Positions 27,133 to 36,025 of a DNA stretch of 38,742 nucleotides are shown one piece after another. Under the pieces are notes generated by a model. That model was not told where the DNA came from. It was given only the letters and a program-made list of their open reading frames with translations, and did not search any database. The stretch lies in NCBI RefSeq assembly GCF_000412185.1, contig NZ_ASJA01000022.1, positions 1 through 38,742 of the forward strand. The letters are read 5' to 3'. The first letter of the stretch is position 1. The number at the start of each line of letters is the position of its first letter. Both the position numbers and the translations under genes were made by a program. The DNA comes from Euryhalocaulis caribicus. Its GTDB lineage: Bacteria > Pseudomonadota > Alphaproteobacteria > Caulobacterales > Maricaulaceae.

Positions 27133-28701
27133 TCAAGCGGCTTCGGCGCGGCGGGGCGCGGCGCCGGTGGGCAGGGCGCGGTTCAGCGCGACGACATAGG
27201 CCTCCACCACGGTGGGCACGACGTCCCGCCCGCGGGCGCGGCCGGTGAAGCGGTGGCCATCGATATCCAGCGCGATATCGGCCAGCACGGCGCCGTCGTC
27301 TTCCTCGGCATTATGGGTGATATCCAGCTCCGCCACCGTGGCGGCGACCCCGACAATGCTCTGCACCGCGTCGAAGGCGGCATCCAGCGGCCCGCCGCCG
27401 ACGCCCACATCAGTCACGCGGCCGCGTTCGGAATGCAGCAATTCGATCCGGGCGAAGGAGTCCGTGCGGGCCGCCTCGGCAAAGCGAAGCTCCACCCGGC
27501 GCACTGTCCACGGCGCGGCCGGGGCCGAGCCCGCGCCCTTGAACAGGTCGATGATCTGCTGATCTGTCACCTCGCGGCACTCATCGGCCATCGCCTTGAA
27601 GGCGGTGAAGGCCTCCTGAAGCGCGGCGGCGTCCGGCTCGAAGCCCAGCCGCTTGGCGCGGTCGGCCAGCGCGTGCTTGCCGCTGTGCTTGCCGAGCACG
27701 AGGCTGGTCGAGGGCTGGCCGACATCCTCCGGATTCATGATCTCATAGGTGTTCCGGTCGGCCAGCATTCCGTGCTGGTGGATGCCGGCTTCATGCGCGA
27801 ACGCGTTGCGGCCGACGATGGCCTTGTTGCGCGGCACGGGATTGTGAGTGACCCGGGCCAGCCGACGGCTGGTCCCGTAGAGCTTGGTCGTGTCGATGCC
27901 GGTCTCCACGCCATAGACGTCGCGGCGGGTGGCCAGCGCCATGACCGCTTCCTCCAGCGAGCAATTGCCCGCGCGCTCGCCGATGCCGTTGACCGCGACC
28001 TCCACCTGCCGCGCGCCGGCGCGCACCGCGGAGAGCGTGTTGGCGACCGCCATGCCCAGATCGTCGTGGCAATGGGCGCTGAAGATCACGCCTTCGGGCC
28101 GCGTCACCGTTTCCTGCAGGTGGCGGTAAAGCGCGAAGATTTCCTCCGGCGTGGTGAAGCCGACCGTGTCGGGCACGTTGAGGACACAGGCCCCGGCGGC
28201 GGCGGCGGCTTCAAACGCCTCGACAAGGAAATCCCGCTCCGTGCGCAGGGCGTCCTCGGCGGAGAACTCCACCTCTTCGAAGGCGCCGCGGGCGTGGGCG
28301 ATGGTTTCCGTGATGGCGTCCAGAACCTGCCCCTGGCTCATCTGCAGCTTGGCCTCGCGGTGGGTCGGGCTGGTGCCGAGGAAGATATGGATGCGCGACC
28401 GCGCGGCCGGCTCCAGCGCGCGGGCGGCGATGTCGATATCGCGTTCGTGCGCGCGGGCGAGGCTGCAGAGCGTCGGCCCCTCGATCTCGGAGGCGATCTG
28501 GCGCACCGCCTCGGCGTCGCCGGGCGAGGCGGCGGCGAAGCCGGCCTCCATCACGTCGACGCCCAGATCGGCCAGCGCCTTTGCCATGACCAGCTTGTCC
28601 CGCGTGGTCATGGAAAAGCCCGGCGCCTGTTCGCCGTCTCTCAAGGTGGTATCGAAAACGAAGCAGCGGTTTGCGGCCCCGTCATTGGTGTCGCGGCTCA
28701 T
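27133..28701 (-). CDS. leuA: 2-isopropylmalate synthase
   Basis: A 522-residue enzyme condensing 2-oxoisovalerate with acetyl-CoA, the entry to leucine synthesis. The catalytic TIM barrel begins FDTTLRDGEQAPGFSM and includes EVAVNGIGERAGNCSLEE and the metal-binding SAHCHDDLGMAVANTL. The C-terminal LeuA dimer/allosteric domain is present (RVTDVGVGGGPLDAAFDAVQSIVG), so leucine feedback is expected. The ATG at 28701 overlaps the ilvM stop (ATGA) and has a GGGGAG site; an earlier in-frame start would run through ilvM. Homologous citramalate or homocitrate synthases are less likely in this context. Confidence 0.93.
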   Translation of the reverse strand: MSRDTNDGAANRCFVFDTTLRDGEQAPGFSMTTRDKLVMAKALADLGVDVMEAGFAAASPGDAEAVRQIASEIEGPTLCSLARAHERDIDIAARALEPAARSRIHIFLGTSPTHREAKLQMSQGQVLDAITETIAHARGAFEEVEFSAEDALRTERDFLVEAFEAAAAAGACVLNVPDTVGFTTPEEIFALYRHLQETVTRPEGVIFSAHCHDDLGMAVANTLSAVRAGARQVEVAVNGIGERAGNCSLEEAVMALATRRDVYGVETGIDTTKLYGTSRRLARVTHNPVPRNKAIVGRNAFAHEAGIHQHGMLADRNTYEIMNPEDVGQPSTSLVLGKHSGKHALADRAKRLGFEPDAAALQEAFTAFKAMADECREVTDQQIIDLFKGAGSAPAAPWTVRRVELRFAEAARTDSFARIELLHSERGRVTDVGVGGGPLDAAFDAVQSIVGVAATVAELDITHNAEEDDGAVLADIALDIDGHRFTGRARGRDVVPTVVEAYVVALNRALPTGAAPRRAEAA

Positions 28702-28967
28702 GTTCGTGTCTCCCCTGAACGCGCTGTGGCAAGCTGGTCCGGCCCGACGCGGCGCACGCCATACAACCGGGCAATCTGTCTTTTCAGGATGTCCGGATCG
28801 CGCCCCGGACCGCGGCCATGGACGCACAGCATCATGCTGGCGGCCTCCGCCTGTACGGCGTCCATGGAAATGGAGCGGATCTCGAAGCCCCGCCCCTCGA
28901 CCACGCCCAGGACCCGGCGCACCGCGCCCTCCGCGTGATCCAGTTCGATATGCAGCATGTGGTCCAT
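28698..28967 (-). CDS. ilvM: Acetolactate synthase small (regulatory) subunit, short IlvM-like form
   Basis: An 89-residue protein with one ACT domain: LHIELDHAEGAVRRVLGVVEGRGFEIRSISMDAVQAE, then a beta strand ASMMLCVHG. It stabilises and regulates the catalytic subunit encoded just upstream, from which it is separated by 1 bp. The length matches E. coli IlvM (87 residues) rather than IlvH/IlvN of alphaproteobacteria, which are about 160 residues with a second domain. Valine sensitivity may therefore differ, as E. coli isozyme II (IlvGM) is valine-resistant. A separate ilvH elsewhere in the genome cannot be excluded. Confidence 0.8.
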   Translation of the reverse strand: MDHMLHIELDHAEGAVRRVLGVVEGRGFEIRSISMDAVQAEAASMMLCVHGRGPGRDPDILKRQIARLYGVRRVGPDQLATARSGETRT

Positions 28968-28968
28968 T

Positions 28969-30681
28969 TCAGGCCTCCATCATTTCGGCGTTGGACCGGC
29001 CGGGCGGCACCAGCGGCCAGACATTTTCCATGGGGTCGATCCGCACATGGGCGAGGATCGAGCCGCGCGTATTCAGGATCCGGTCGATCGCCGCGTCGGT
29101 CTCATCGCGGCGGGCGACGGTGAACGCCTCCACGCCGAACGCCTCCGCGACCTCGGCGAAATCGGGATTGTCGAAGAGGTCGACCTCGCTGAAATTTTCC
29201 TCAAAGAAGAGTTCCTGCCACTGCCGGACGAGGCCGAGCGTGGAGTTGTCCAGCAGCACGATCTTCAGCGGCGTGCGGTAGCGGCGGAGCGTCGCCAGCT
29301 CCTGGATATTCATCATGATGGAGCCGTCGCCGGAAACCGTGACCACGGTGGCGTCCGGCGCCGCCATCTGCGCGCCAATGCCGGCGGGCAGGCCGTAGCC
29401 CATCGCGCCGAGACCGCCGCTGGTCAGATGCGCCTGCGGGCGGGAGAAACGGCAATGCTGGGCCACCCACATCTGGTGCTGGCCGACATCGCAGGCCGCG
29501 ACGAAGGAATCGCCCGCCGCCTCCGACAGTTTCTTGAGGAAAGCCGGCGCATAAACGCCGCGGCCCGGCGCGTCATAGCTGAGAGCGTGTTCGCGTTTCA
29601 GCGCCGCGACGTGACCGCGCCAGCCATCGATTGAGGGGCGCTGCGGCGCGAGGCGTTCGAGGGCCGTGACGAGATCGCCGGTGATGGCCGCATCGGCGCG
29701 GCGCAGCTTGCCGATCTCCGCGTGATCGCCGTCGATATGGATGACCGAGGCGTTGGGCGCGAAGGTTTCAAGCTGCCCCGTGGCGCGGTCATCGAACCGG
29801 GCGCCGCAACAGATCAACAGGTCGGATTCCTGCACGGCGAGGTTCGCCGCTTTCAACCCGTGCATGCCCAGCATTCCAATGAAGTCATCATGCTCCGTCG
29901 GCAGGCAGCCAAGGCCCTGAAGCGTCGCCACGGCGGGGATGGCGGCGCGGGCGGCGAGCGCGCGCAGCGTATCCACCGCGCCTGCACGGCTGACCCCGCC
30001 GCCGATATAGAGCAGCGGCTTTTCGGCGCGCGCGATCATGGCGTTGGCCGTTTCGATGGAAGCCGCTTCCGGCGCTGCGGGTTTGGGCCATGGGCGGCGC
30101 GGATGATCCAGCGGGGCGGCGATTTCGGCCTGCGCCACGTCCTTGGGCAGGTCGATGAGCACCGGGCCGGGCCGGCCGCTTTCGGCGATGCGGAACGCCT
30201 CGGCGACCTTCTCCGGGATTTCCGCCGGATCGCGAAGGATGACGCTGTGCTTCACCACCGGCAGGGTGAGGCCGAAGATGTCGATCTCCTGAAACGCGTC
30301 GGTGCCCATCAGGCCGGAGGCGACCTGGCCGGTGATCGCCACCATGGGAACGGAATCCATGTAGGCGTTGGCGATGCCGGTGATCAGATTGGTCGCGCCG
30401 GGGCCGGAGGTGGCCATGCACACGCCCGCCCGGCCCGTCATCCGGCCATAGGCGTCCGCGGCGAAGGCCGCCCCCTGCTCATGCCGCACCAGGATATGCT
30501 TCAGCGCGGAGCCGGGGAGCGCGTCATAGACCGGCATGATCGCGCCGCCCGGATAGCCGAAGATGACCTCCACCCCCAGCCCTTCCAGCGTCTTGACCAG
30601 CAGGCGCGCGCCGGTGCGCGGCGCGGCCGGTTGGGGAGCGTCCGTGACGTCCGGGGCGGGTTGAGCGGGCATGGCGGTCAT
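28969..30681 (-). CDS. ilvG: Acetolactate synthase catalytic subunit, IlvG-like
   Basis: A 570-residue thiamin-diphosphate enzyme making acetolactate or acetohydroxybutyrate from pyruvate. The N-terminus has about 25 low-complexity residues, then VEVIFGYPGGAIMPVYDAL and the TPP-activating Glu68 in RHEQGAAFAADAYGR. GPGATNLITGIANAYMDSVPMVAITGQV and the FAD region LGMHGLKAANLAVQESDLLI are typical, as is the metal/TPP motif SGDGSIMMNIQEL near 450. The wording around LGMHG and VQESDLLI recalls E. coli IlvG, matching its short IlvM-type partner. A second ATG lies three codons in; the first is used. It could equally be named ilvB. Confidence 0.9.
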   Translation of the reverse strand: MTAMPAQPAPDVTDAPQPAAPRTGARLLVKTLEGLGVEVIFGYPGGAIMPVYDALPGSALKHILVRHEQGAAFAADAYGRMTGRAGVCMATSGPGATNLITGIANAYMDSVPMVAITGQVASGLMGTDAFQEIDIFGLTLPVVKHSVILRDPAEIPEKVAEAFRIAESGRPGPVLIDLPKDVAQAEIAAPLDHPRRPWPKPAAPEAASIETANAMIARAEKPLLYIGGGVSRAGAVDTLRALAARAAIPAVATLQGLGCLPTEHDDFIGMLGMHGLKAANLAVQESDLLICCGARFDDRATGQLETFAPNASVIHIDGDHAEIGKLRRADAAITGDLVTALERLAPQRPSIDGWRGHVAALKREHALSYDAPGRGVYAPAFLKKLSEAAGDSFVAACDVGQHQMWVAQHCRFSRPQAHLTSGGLGAMGYGLPAGIGAQMAAPDATVVTVSGDGSIMMNIQELATLRRYRTPLKIVLLDNSTLGLVRQWQELFFEENFSEVDLFDNPDFAEVAEAFGVEAFTVARRDETDAAIDRILNTRGSILAHVRIDPMENVWPLVPPGRSNAEMMEA

Positions 30682-30696
30682 GGGCTTTGCGGTCCG

Positions 30697-31707
30697 TTAT
30701 TCGGCGGCGTTGTTGGCGCCGGGTTGCATCCAGGCCATGCGGCCGCGGAGATCGCGGCCGACCTGTTCGATCGGGTGTTCGAGATCGGCGTCCAGCAGGC
30801 GCCGATAGCGCGGCTGTCCGGCCTGGTTTTCCAGGATCCACTCGCGGGCGAACGCGCCGGACTGGATGTCCTTCAACACTTCGCGCATGCGCTGGCGCGT
30901 CTCGTCATTGATGACGCGCGGGCCGGAGGTGAGATCGCCGAAGATCGCGGTTTCGCTGATGAATTCGTGCATCTTGGCGAGACCGCCCTCATAGAGCAGG
31001 TCCACGATCAGCTTCAGCTCGTGCAGGCATTCGTAGTAGGCGATTTCCGGCTGGTAGCCCGCCTCGACGAGGGTCTCGTAGCCCGCGAGGACCAGCTCGG
31101 TCGCGCCACCGCAGAGGACGGCCTGTTCGCCGAACAGGTCCGTCTCGGTCTCCTCCTTCACCGTGGTCTCGATGGCCCCGGCCGCCGTGCCGCCGATGCC
31201 CCTGGCGTAGGCGAGCGCGCGCTGACGGGCCTTGCCGCTGGCGTCCTGCGCGGCGGCAAACAGGCACGGCACGCCGCGCCCGCGCTGGTATTCCCGGCGC
31301 ACCAGATCGCCCGGCCCCTTGGGCGCGACGAGCAGAACATCGACGTCTTCCGACGGCTTCACCCTGCCGTAATGGGCGGAGAATCCGTGCGCGAAGAGCA
31401 CCGCGTCGCCCGGCTCCAGACCCGGCTGGACCGCCTCGCGGAACAACGCCTCATGCGTCATGTCCGGGGTCAGCAGGGCGATGAGTTTGGCGCGTGCCGC
31501 GGCCTCGGCGGGCGTGGCGACGGCCAGACCGTCTTCCTTTGCGCGGGTCCAGCTCTTGCCGCCCTCGCGCGCGCCGACCACCACGTCGGCCCCGGAGTCT
31601 TTCAGGTTCAGCGCATGGGCGCGGCCCTGGCTGCCATAGCCGATGACGGCCACGGGGGCTTCGGTGAGGAGCGCGAAATCGGCGTCGTCGTCTGTGTAGG
31701 TTCTCAT
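30697..31707 (-). CDS. ilvC: Ketol-acid reductoisomerase (class I)
   Basis: A 336-residue enzyme of the short class I form. It rearranges and reduces acetolactate to dihydroxyisovalerate, and the isoleucine analogue likewise. The NADPH motif [17 protein letters not shown] is at the N-terminus. The metal-binding residues lie in [17 protein letters not shown] and in the helix [17 protein letters not shown]. The phosphate-binding loop GAREGGKSW has Arg and Ser in places expected for NADPH preference. It starts 14 bp after ilvD ends. Confidence 0.94.
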   Translation of the reverse strand: MRTYTDDDADFALLTEAPVAVIGYGSQGRAHALNLKDSGADVVVGAREGGKSWTRAKEDGLAVATPAEAAARAKLIALLTPDMTHEALFREAVQPGLEPGDAVLFAHGFSAHYGRVKPSEDVDVLLVAPKGPGDLVRREYQRGRGVPCLFAAAQDASGKARQRALAYARGIGGTAAGAIETTVKEETETDLFGEQAVLCGGATELVLAGYETLVEAGYQPEIAYYECLHELKLIVDLLYEGGLAKMHEFISETAIFGDLTSGPRVINDETRQRMREVLKDIQSGAFAREWILENQAGQPRYRRLLDADLEHPIEQVGRDLRGRMAWMQPGANNAAE

Positions 31708-31721
31708 GGCTCTGGTTTCCT

Positions 31722-33389
31722 TCAGGCTGGCTGGATGGTGACCGCCCCGCGGGAGGCGGAGCTGACGAGGCGGGCGTATTTGTCGAAGACCCCGCCGCGG
31801 ATCGGGCGCGGGGGAACGGGCGCGGGATCGCGCGCGGCAAGGTCCGCGTCGGTGTCGATGCGCCGGGTTTCCACGTTGATGCGGATCGTGTCGCCGTCGC
31901 GGAGGCGGCCGAGCGGCCCGCCCGCGGCGGCCTCCGGCGCGACGTGGCCGATGACGAAGCCGTGGCTGGCGCCGGAGAAGCGGCCATCGGTGATCAGCGC
32001 CACCTCGCCGGCCAGCCCCTGCCCCGCCACGGCGGCGGTCACGGCCAGCATCTCCCGCATCCCGGGGCCGCCTTTCGGTCCCTCATTTCGGATGACGATG
32101 ACGTCGCCGGCCCGGATCTTCCCGGCCTCGACGGCAGCGAAGGCGTCTTCCTCTGAATCGAAGACGCGAGCCGGCCCCTCGAACGCCTCCCGGCTCTGGC
32201 CGGCGGTTTTCAGGACCGCGCCTTCGGGGGCCAGATCGCCATAGAGGACGCGCAGGCCGCCGGTTGATTTCAGCGGTTTGTCGAAGCCGAGCACCACGTC
32301 CTGTCCGGCGGTTTCCGACGCCTCGGACAGTTCCTCGAACAGCGTCTTGCCGCTGACGGTCGGCGTGTCGGCGATGCGTCCGGCTTCTCTCAACCGCTCG
32401 CCGAACAGGCGGCAGCCGCCCGCCTTGAACATGTCGAAGGCGAGATAGCGCCCGCCCGGCTTGAGGTCCGCGATCACCGGAGTCTCGCGGGAAAGCTCGT
32501 CGAACAGGTCGATGGAGAATTCCACGCCCGCCTCCGCCGCGATGGCGGCCAGGTGCAGCACCGCATTGGTCGATCCGCCGCTGGCCGCCACGGACGTGGC
32601 GGCGTTTCGCAAGGAAGCGGGCGTCACGAAGCGGCGCGGCGAGATTTCGCCCTTGGCGAGATCGACGACGAGCCGGCCGCAGCGTTCGGCCTCCGCCGGC
32701 TTGTCCTCGTGCACCGCCGGCACGTCCGCCGATCCCATCGGGGACAGGCCCATCATGGCGAGCGCCATGGCCATGGTGTTGGCGGTGAACTGTCCGCCGC
32801 ACGCGCCCGCGCCGGGGCAGGCGCCGCGTTCTATCTGGCCCAGCTCCTCGGCGTCGATGGTCCCGCGCGAATGGGCGCCGACCGCCTCGAACACGTCCTG
32901 AATGGAGATGGGGCACGCCTTGTGACGGCCCGGCATGATGGATCCGCCATAGAAGATCAGGCCCGGCACATCCATGCGGGCCAGCGCCATCGCCGCGGCG
33001 GGCAGCGTCTTGTCGCAGCCGACCAGGATGATGACGCCGTCGAGGCTGTGCCCGCGCACCGCCAGTTCGATGGAGTCGGCAATCACCTCGCGGGAGATCA
33101 GCGAGGCGCGCATCCCGGCCCCGCCCATCGTGATGCCGTCCGACACGACGATGGTGTTGAAATCGATCGGCGCGCCGCCGGCGGCCCGCACGCCGCGCCG
33201 CACCGGCTCGGCGAGGTCGCCGAGATGGAGGTTGCACGGCGTGATCGTGGACCACGTGTTCACCACCGCGATCATCGGCTTGGCGAAATCGTCATCGGTC
33301 AGGCCGGTGGCGCGCAGCATGGCCCGCGCGGGGGCCCGGCTGGGTCCCCTGGTGATCGCGTCGCTGCGCTTGGCGGGCTGGTCTGTCAT
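31722..33389 (-). CDS. ilvD: Dihydroxy-acid dehydratase
   Basis: A 555-residue Fe-S dehydratase making the keto-acid precursors of valine and isoleucine. Cluster and Mg ligands are visible in [31 protein letters not shown] and [21 protein letters not shown], and the active-site Ser lies in [19 protein letters not shown] near the C-terminus. The three separate Cys sites are consistent with a 2Fe-2S type enzyme. It is the first structural gene after the ilv attenuator, with AAAGGAA before its ATG about 40 bp past the terminator hairpin. Confidence 0.94.
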   Translation of the reverse strand: MTDQPAKRSDAITRGPSRAPARAMLRATGLTDDDFAKPMIAVVNTWSTITPCNLHLGDLAEPVRRGVRAAGGAPIDFNTIVVSDGITMGGAGMRASLISREVIADSIELAVRGHSLDGVIILVGCDKTLPAAAMALARMDVPGLIFYGGSIMPGRHKACPISIQDVFEAVGAHSRGTIDAEELGQIERGACPGAGACGGQFTANTMAMALAMMGLSPMGSADVPAVHEDKPAEAERCGRLVVDLAKGEISPRRFVTPASLRNAATSVAASGGSTNAVLHLAAIAAEAGVEFSIDLFDELSRETPVIADLKPGGRYLAFDMFKAGGCRLFGERLREAGRIADTPTVSGKTLFEELSEASETAGQDVVLGFDKPLKSTGGLRVLYGDLAPEGAVLKTAGQSREAFEGPARVFDSEEDAFAAVEAGKIRAGDVIVIRNEGPKGGPGMREMLAVTAAVAGQGLAGEVALITDGRFSGASHGFVIGHVAPEAAAGGPLGRLRDGDTIRINVETRRIDTDADLAARDPAPVPPRPIRGGVFDKYARLVSSASRGAVTIQPA

Positions 33390-33430
33390 CTCTGGTCCGT
33401 TCCTTTGGTCAGGGACCGGACCTCCAAACG

Positions 33431-33463
33431 AAAAACCCCCGCTTCCGGGCCGGAAGCGGGGGT
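33431..33463 (-). terminator. Attenuator terminator of the ilv-leu operon
   Basis: On the minus strand CCCCCGCTTCCGG and CCGGAAGCGGGGG form a near-perfect GC stem with a very small loop, followed by TTTTT. It lies between the leader peptide stop and ilvD. Its 5' arm (CCGCTTCC) can instead pair with GGAAGCGG at 33518-33527 near the end of the leader reading frame, giving an antiterminator. Stalling on Leu/Val/Ile codons would favour read-through. Confidence 0.88.
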
Positions 33464-33494
33464 CTTGAAAGGAGGTCCTGTTTGTCGCTGGGTC

Positions 33495-33635
33495 TTAAGT
33501 TCGCGCAGGGTCCTTAGCCGCTTCCGGTATTCCGGGGCTAATCAGCAGTACGACGACTAGAATGACGCTCAGCAGCGCGGCCAGAGCGGAAACGCTCTGT
33601 GCATCGATTGCGCGGATGAGGTCTTGGGCGAACAT
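33495..33635 (-). CDS. ilvL: ilv operon leader peptide (46 residues)
   Basis: A 46-residue open frame beginning MFAQDLIRAI and ending in TAA at 33495. Residues 21-32 read LLSVILVVVLLI, so 11 of 12 are Leu, Ile or Val, the classic control region of a ribosome-mediated attenuator. The run contains a CTA and a GTA codon, rare in such a GC-rich genome, which should sharpen stalling when charged tRNAs are scarce. A possible ribosome-binding site AAGGAA lies about 14 nt upstream. The peptide itself probably has no function; its translation senses branched-chain amino acids. The terminator follows 32 bp after the stop. Confidence 0.85.
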   Translation of the reverse strand: MFAQDLIRAIDAQSVSALAALLSVILVVVLLISPGIPEAAKDPART

Positions 33636-33791
33636 CGTCTGAACTGCTTTCCTTCGCGGTTACTTCGCTGAAATCCTGTTGTCCTTAACGCTGACGGGGG
33701 CGAACAAGGCTGGCAACCCCCTTTCTGCGCACCTGCGAAAAATGGAATGATTTTTATCTCGCAACTGCGTATTTGTTGCTCAAGCGCAACA
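33636..33791 (-). promoter_or_regulatory. Intergenic region with the presumed ilv-leu promoter
   Basis: This 156-bp gap must hold the ilv promoter. On the minus strand TTGCCA near 33715 could be a -35 box, but no clear -10 follows at 17 bp. Just after thrC, TGTTGC/GCAACA (33774-33791) forms a six-base hairpin without a T-tract, a weak end for the thr operon. GGGGG and CCCCC arms flank the TTGCCA. Confidence 0.35.
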
Positions 33792-35075
33792 TTATTGCCC
33801 ACTTTCGAGTGCTTGAGCGAGCGCGCTCAACTCTGCCGCGATTGGCTTCGCCTCTGATTTCCGGCCGAAAATCGCCTCGAAAGCCGGGGGCGGAGTGATG
33901 GCTTCACCGATCAGCGGCTCCACGGTCTCGCGGAATTTATAGGGGTGCGCCGTGGCGGCAACGACCCATGGAGCGGACTTTCGCGCCGCGTCCAGCCGGG
34001 CAAACGCCTCCGCGCCGACAGCGGTATGCGGGCAGAGGATGCGCGCTTTCGTTTCAAATTCAGCGCGGATCCGCGCCTTTATCGCGTCGTCGGCGACCGA
34101 CACGGCGGAGACGCCTTCGCCCAGCCGGTTCTGCTGGACGAAGCGGGCGAAATTGCTGGGGTCGCCCACATCCATGGCGTTGGCGAGCGTCGCCGCAGAC
34201 GGGCGCGGGGCGTATTTCCCCGTCTCGAAATAGTCCGGCAGGGCGCGATTGGCGTTGGCGGCGATCACCACCTCCCCCACCGGCGCGCCGCTGGCCCGCG
34301 CCCACAGGCACGCCACCGCATTGCCCATGTTTCCGGTCGGGATGATGAAGCCCGGCGTCTGCCCGGTGTTTTCCAGAACGTCGAAGGCGGCGCTGGCGAA
34401 ATAGGCCATTTGCGGCAGGAGGCGGCCCAGATTGATGCTGTTGGCGCTGGTCAGGCGCGCGGCGCGGGACAGGTCGCGGTCGGCGAAGGCCTGTTTCACC
34501 AGACGCTGGCAATCGTCGAAATCGCCCTCCACTTCCAGCGCCGTCACGCCATCGCCCCAGCAGGTCAGCTGATGCCGCTGAAAGGGCGAGACCCGTCCTT
34601 TCGGAAACAGGATCACGGCGCGGGCGCGCTCCGCGCCCTCGAACGCCGCGCCGACCGCGCCGCCCGTATCGCCGGACGTGGCGACCAGCACCGTGAACGG
34701 ATCGGCGTCATCGCCCAGCGCGTCCAGCGCCTCCCTCAGGAAACGCGCGCCGTGATCCTTGAACGCGCCAGTGGGGCCGTGAAACAGCTCAAGCGTCCAG
34801 TAATCGCCGGCGCTGTTCGGCTCGCAGACCGGAACAGGCCAGGCGAAAGCCGCCTCGCAGAATGCGCCCAGCCGGGGGGCGAGCGCATCGCCGTCAAAGA
34901 ACGGCGTCAGCAGGCGCTGAGCGCGTCCGGACAGGCCGCGACCCTTGAAGCCTGTGAAATCGACCTCGGGGAAGTCTTCCGGAAAATACAGCCCCCCATC
35001 GGGCGCGGCGCCTGACAGCAGGGCGTCAGACAGGCTTGCCGAGGCTGCGGGATCGTTGGTGCTGAGAAACTTCAT
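33792..35075 (-). CDS. thrC: Threonine synthase
   Basis: A 427-residue PLP enzyme converting phosphohomoserine to threonine. The N-terminal part MKFLSTNDP...GLYFPEDFP and the PLP lysine K106 in FHGPTGAFKDHGARFL are typical of the bacterial/yeast-type ThrC. ATSGDTGGAVGAAFEG binds the substrate phosphate and PTGNMGNAVACLWA follows. The start at MKFLS (35075) overlaps the thrB stop in ATGA; an upstream ATG would add ten unconserved residues within thrB. It is the last gene of thrABC. Confidence 0.93.
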   Translation of the reverse strand: MKFLSTNDPAASASLSDALLSGAAPDGGLYFPEDFPEVDFTGFKGRGLSGRAQRLLTPFFDGDALAPRLGAFCEAAFAWPVPVCEPNSAGDYWTLELFHGPTGAFKDHGARFLREALDALGDDADPFTVLVATSGDTGGAVGAAFEGAERARAVILFPKGRVSPFQRHQLTCWGDGVTALEVEGDFDDCQRLVKQAFADRDLSRAARLTSANSINLGRLLPQMAYFASAAFDVLENTGQTPGFIIPTGNMGNAVACLWARASGAPVGEVVIAANANRALPDYFETGKYAPRPSAATLANAMDVGDPSNFARFVQQNRLGEGVSAVSVADDAIKARIRAEFETKARILCPHTAVGAEAFARLDAARKSAPWVVAATAHPYKFRETVEPLIGEAITPPPAFEAIFGRKSEAKPIAAELSALAQALESGQ

Positions 35076-36010
35076 GCGGAAATCACCTCTGCGCCCGCGG
35101 AGCATAGCGGCGCGCGATAGGCGGAAGCGGAGACTCCGCCCTGCCCGAACCCGTGCACCATGGCCGCCGCCACATCATCGGCCGCCGGCGCCGCGCACCA
35201 TGCGAAAATCGAAGGGCCGCTGCCGGAGAGAGAGCATCCCAGCGCCCCGGCCTCCATCGCCGCCGCGCTGGCGTTCGCGAAACCCGGAACCATCCCCGCG
35301 CGCTGCGGCTCCACCAGCACGTCGCGCAGGCCTTCCGCGATCAGGCCGTGATCGTCTGCGGCGCATCCGGCCAGGAAACTGGCCAGATTGCCGGTATGGG
35401 CGATGATGGTGGAAAGCGGCGCGTCCGGCTTCAGGGCCGCACGCCCGTCCCGCGTATCCAGGCGCGCGTCGGGGTGGGTCACAATGCAGACAAGGCCGGA
35501 GGGCAAAGGCAGCCGCGTCACCGGCCGCGCCGTGCCGGGGCGGGTCAGCACCAGCCCGCCCATCAGGCACGCGGCGACATTGTCCGGCGGCGGCGGATCG
35601 CTGGAGGCGCGCTCCCCTTCCAGCGCGAAGGGGAACAGCGCGTCATGGTCCAGCGGCGAATCCAGCAGCGCGTTCACCGCCACGACCGCCGCCACCGCGG
35701 ACGCCGCCGAGCCGCCCAGCCCCGCGCTCAAGGGCACGCCCTTCTGCACGGACAACTCGACGCCGAATTCGGCGCCCGCCTCATCCAGCAGCGCCCGCGC
35801 CCCGCGCAGGGCCGTGTTGCGGTCCGCCTCGCCGGGCAGCACATCGACACAGCCCGAAACCGCATCCAGCCGCACGCCTTTTTCGCTCAATCGCCGCGCC
35901 GTCACCCGGTCTTCAAGCGCGCCGAAGGCCAGACCCAGTATGTCGAACCCGACGCCGACATTGCCCACGCTGGCCGGCGCGCGCGCCGTGGCGGTATCGG
36001 GTGGGGACAT
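35072..36010 (-). CDS. thrB: Homoserine kinase, GHMP family
   Basis: A 312-residue GHMP kinase. The ATP-binding motif is GVPLSAGLGGSAASAVAAV, preceded by the N-terminal motif ARAPASVGNVGVGFDILGLAF and followed by a C-terminal GCSLSGSGPSIFAWC. It phosphorylates homoserine for ThrC. Many alphaproteobacteria use an unrelated, choline-kinase-like homoserine kinase, so this GHMP form in a thrA-thrB-thrC order resembles the gammaproteobacterial arrangement. It starts 15 bp after thrA. Confidence 0.92.
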   Translation of the reverse strand: MSPPDTATARAPASVGNVGVGFDILGLAFGALEDRVTARRLSEKGVRLDAVSGCVDVLPGEADRNTALRGARALLDEAGAEFGVELSVQKGVPLSAGLGGSAASAVAAVVAVNALLDSPLDHDALFPFALEGERASSDPPPPDNVAACLMGGLVLTRPGTARPVTRLPLPSGLVCIVTHPDARLDTRDGRAALKPDAPLSTIIAHTGNLASFLAGCAADDHGLIAEGLRDVLVEPQRAGMVPGFANASAAAMEAGALGCSLSGSGPSIFAWCAAPAADDVAAAMVHGFGQGGVSASAYRAPLCSAGAEVISA

Positions 36011-36025
36011 GGTCGTTCTCCGGCA

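Noticed and set aside
33569-33802. 77-residue minus-strand frame covering the ilv leader region.
   Set aside because: It is in another frame from the Ile/Val/Leu-rich leader, has no ribosome-binding site and runs through the presumed promoter.
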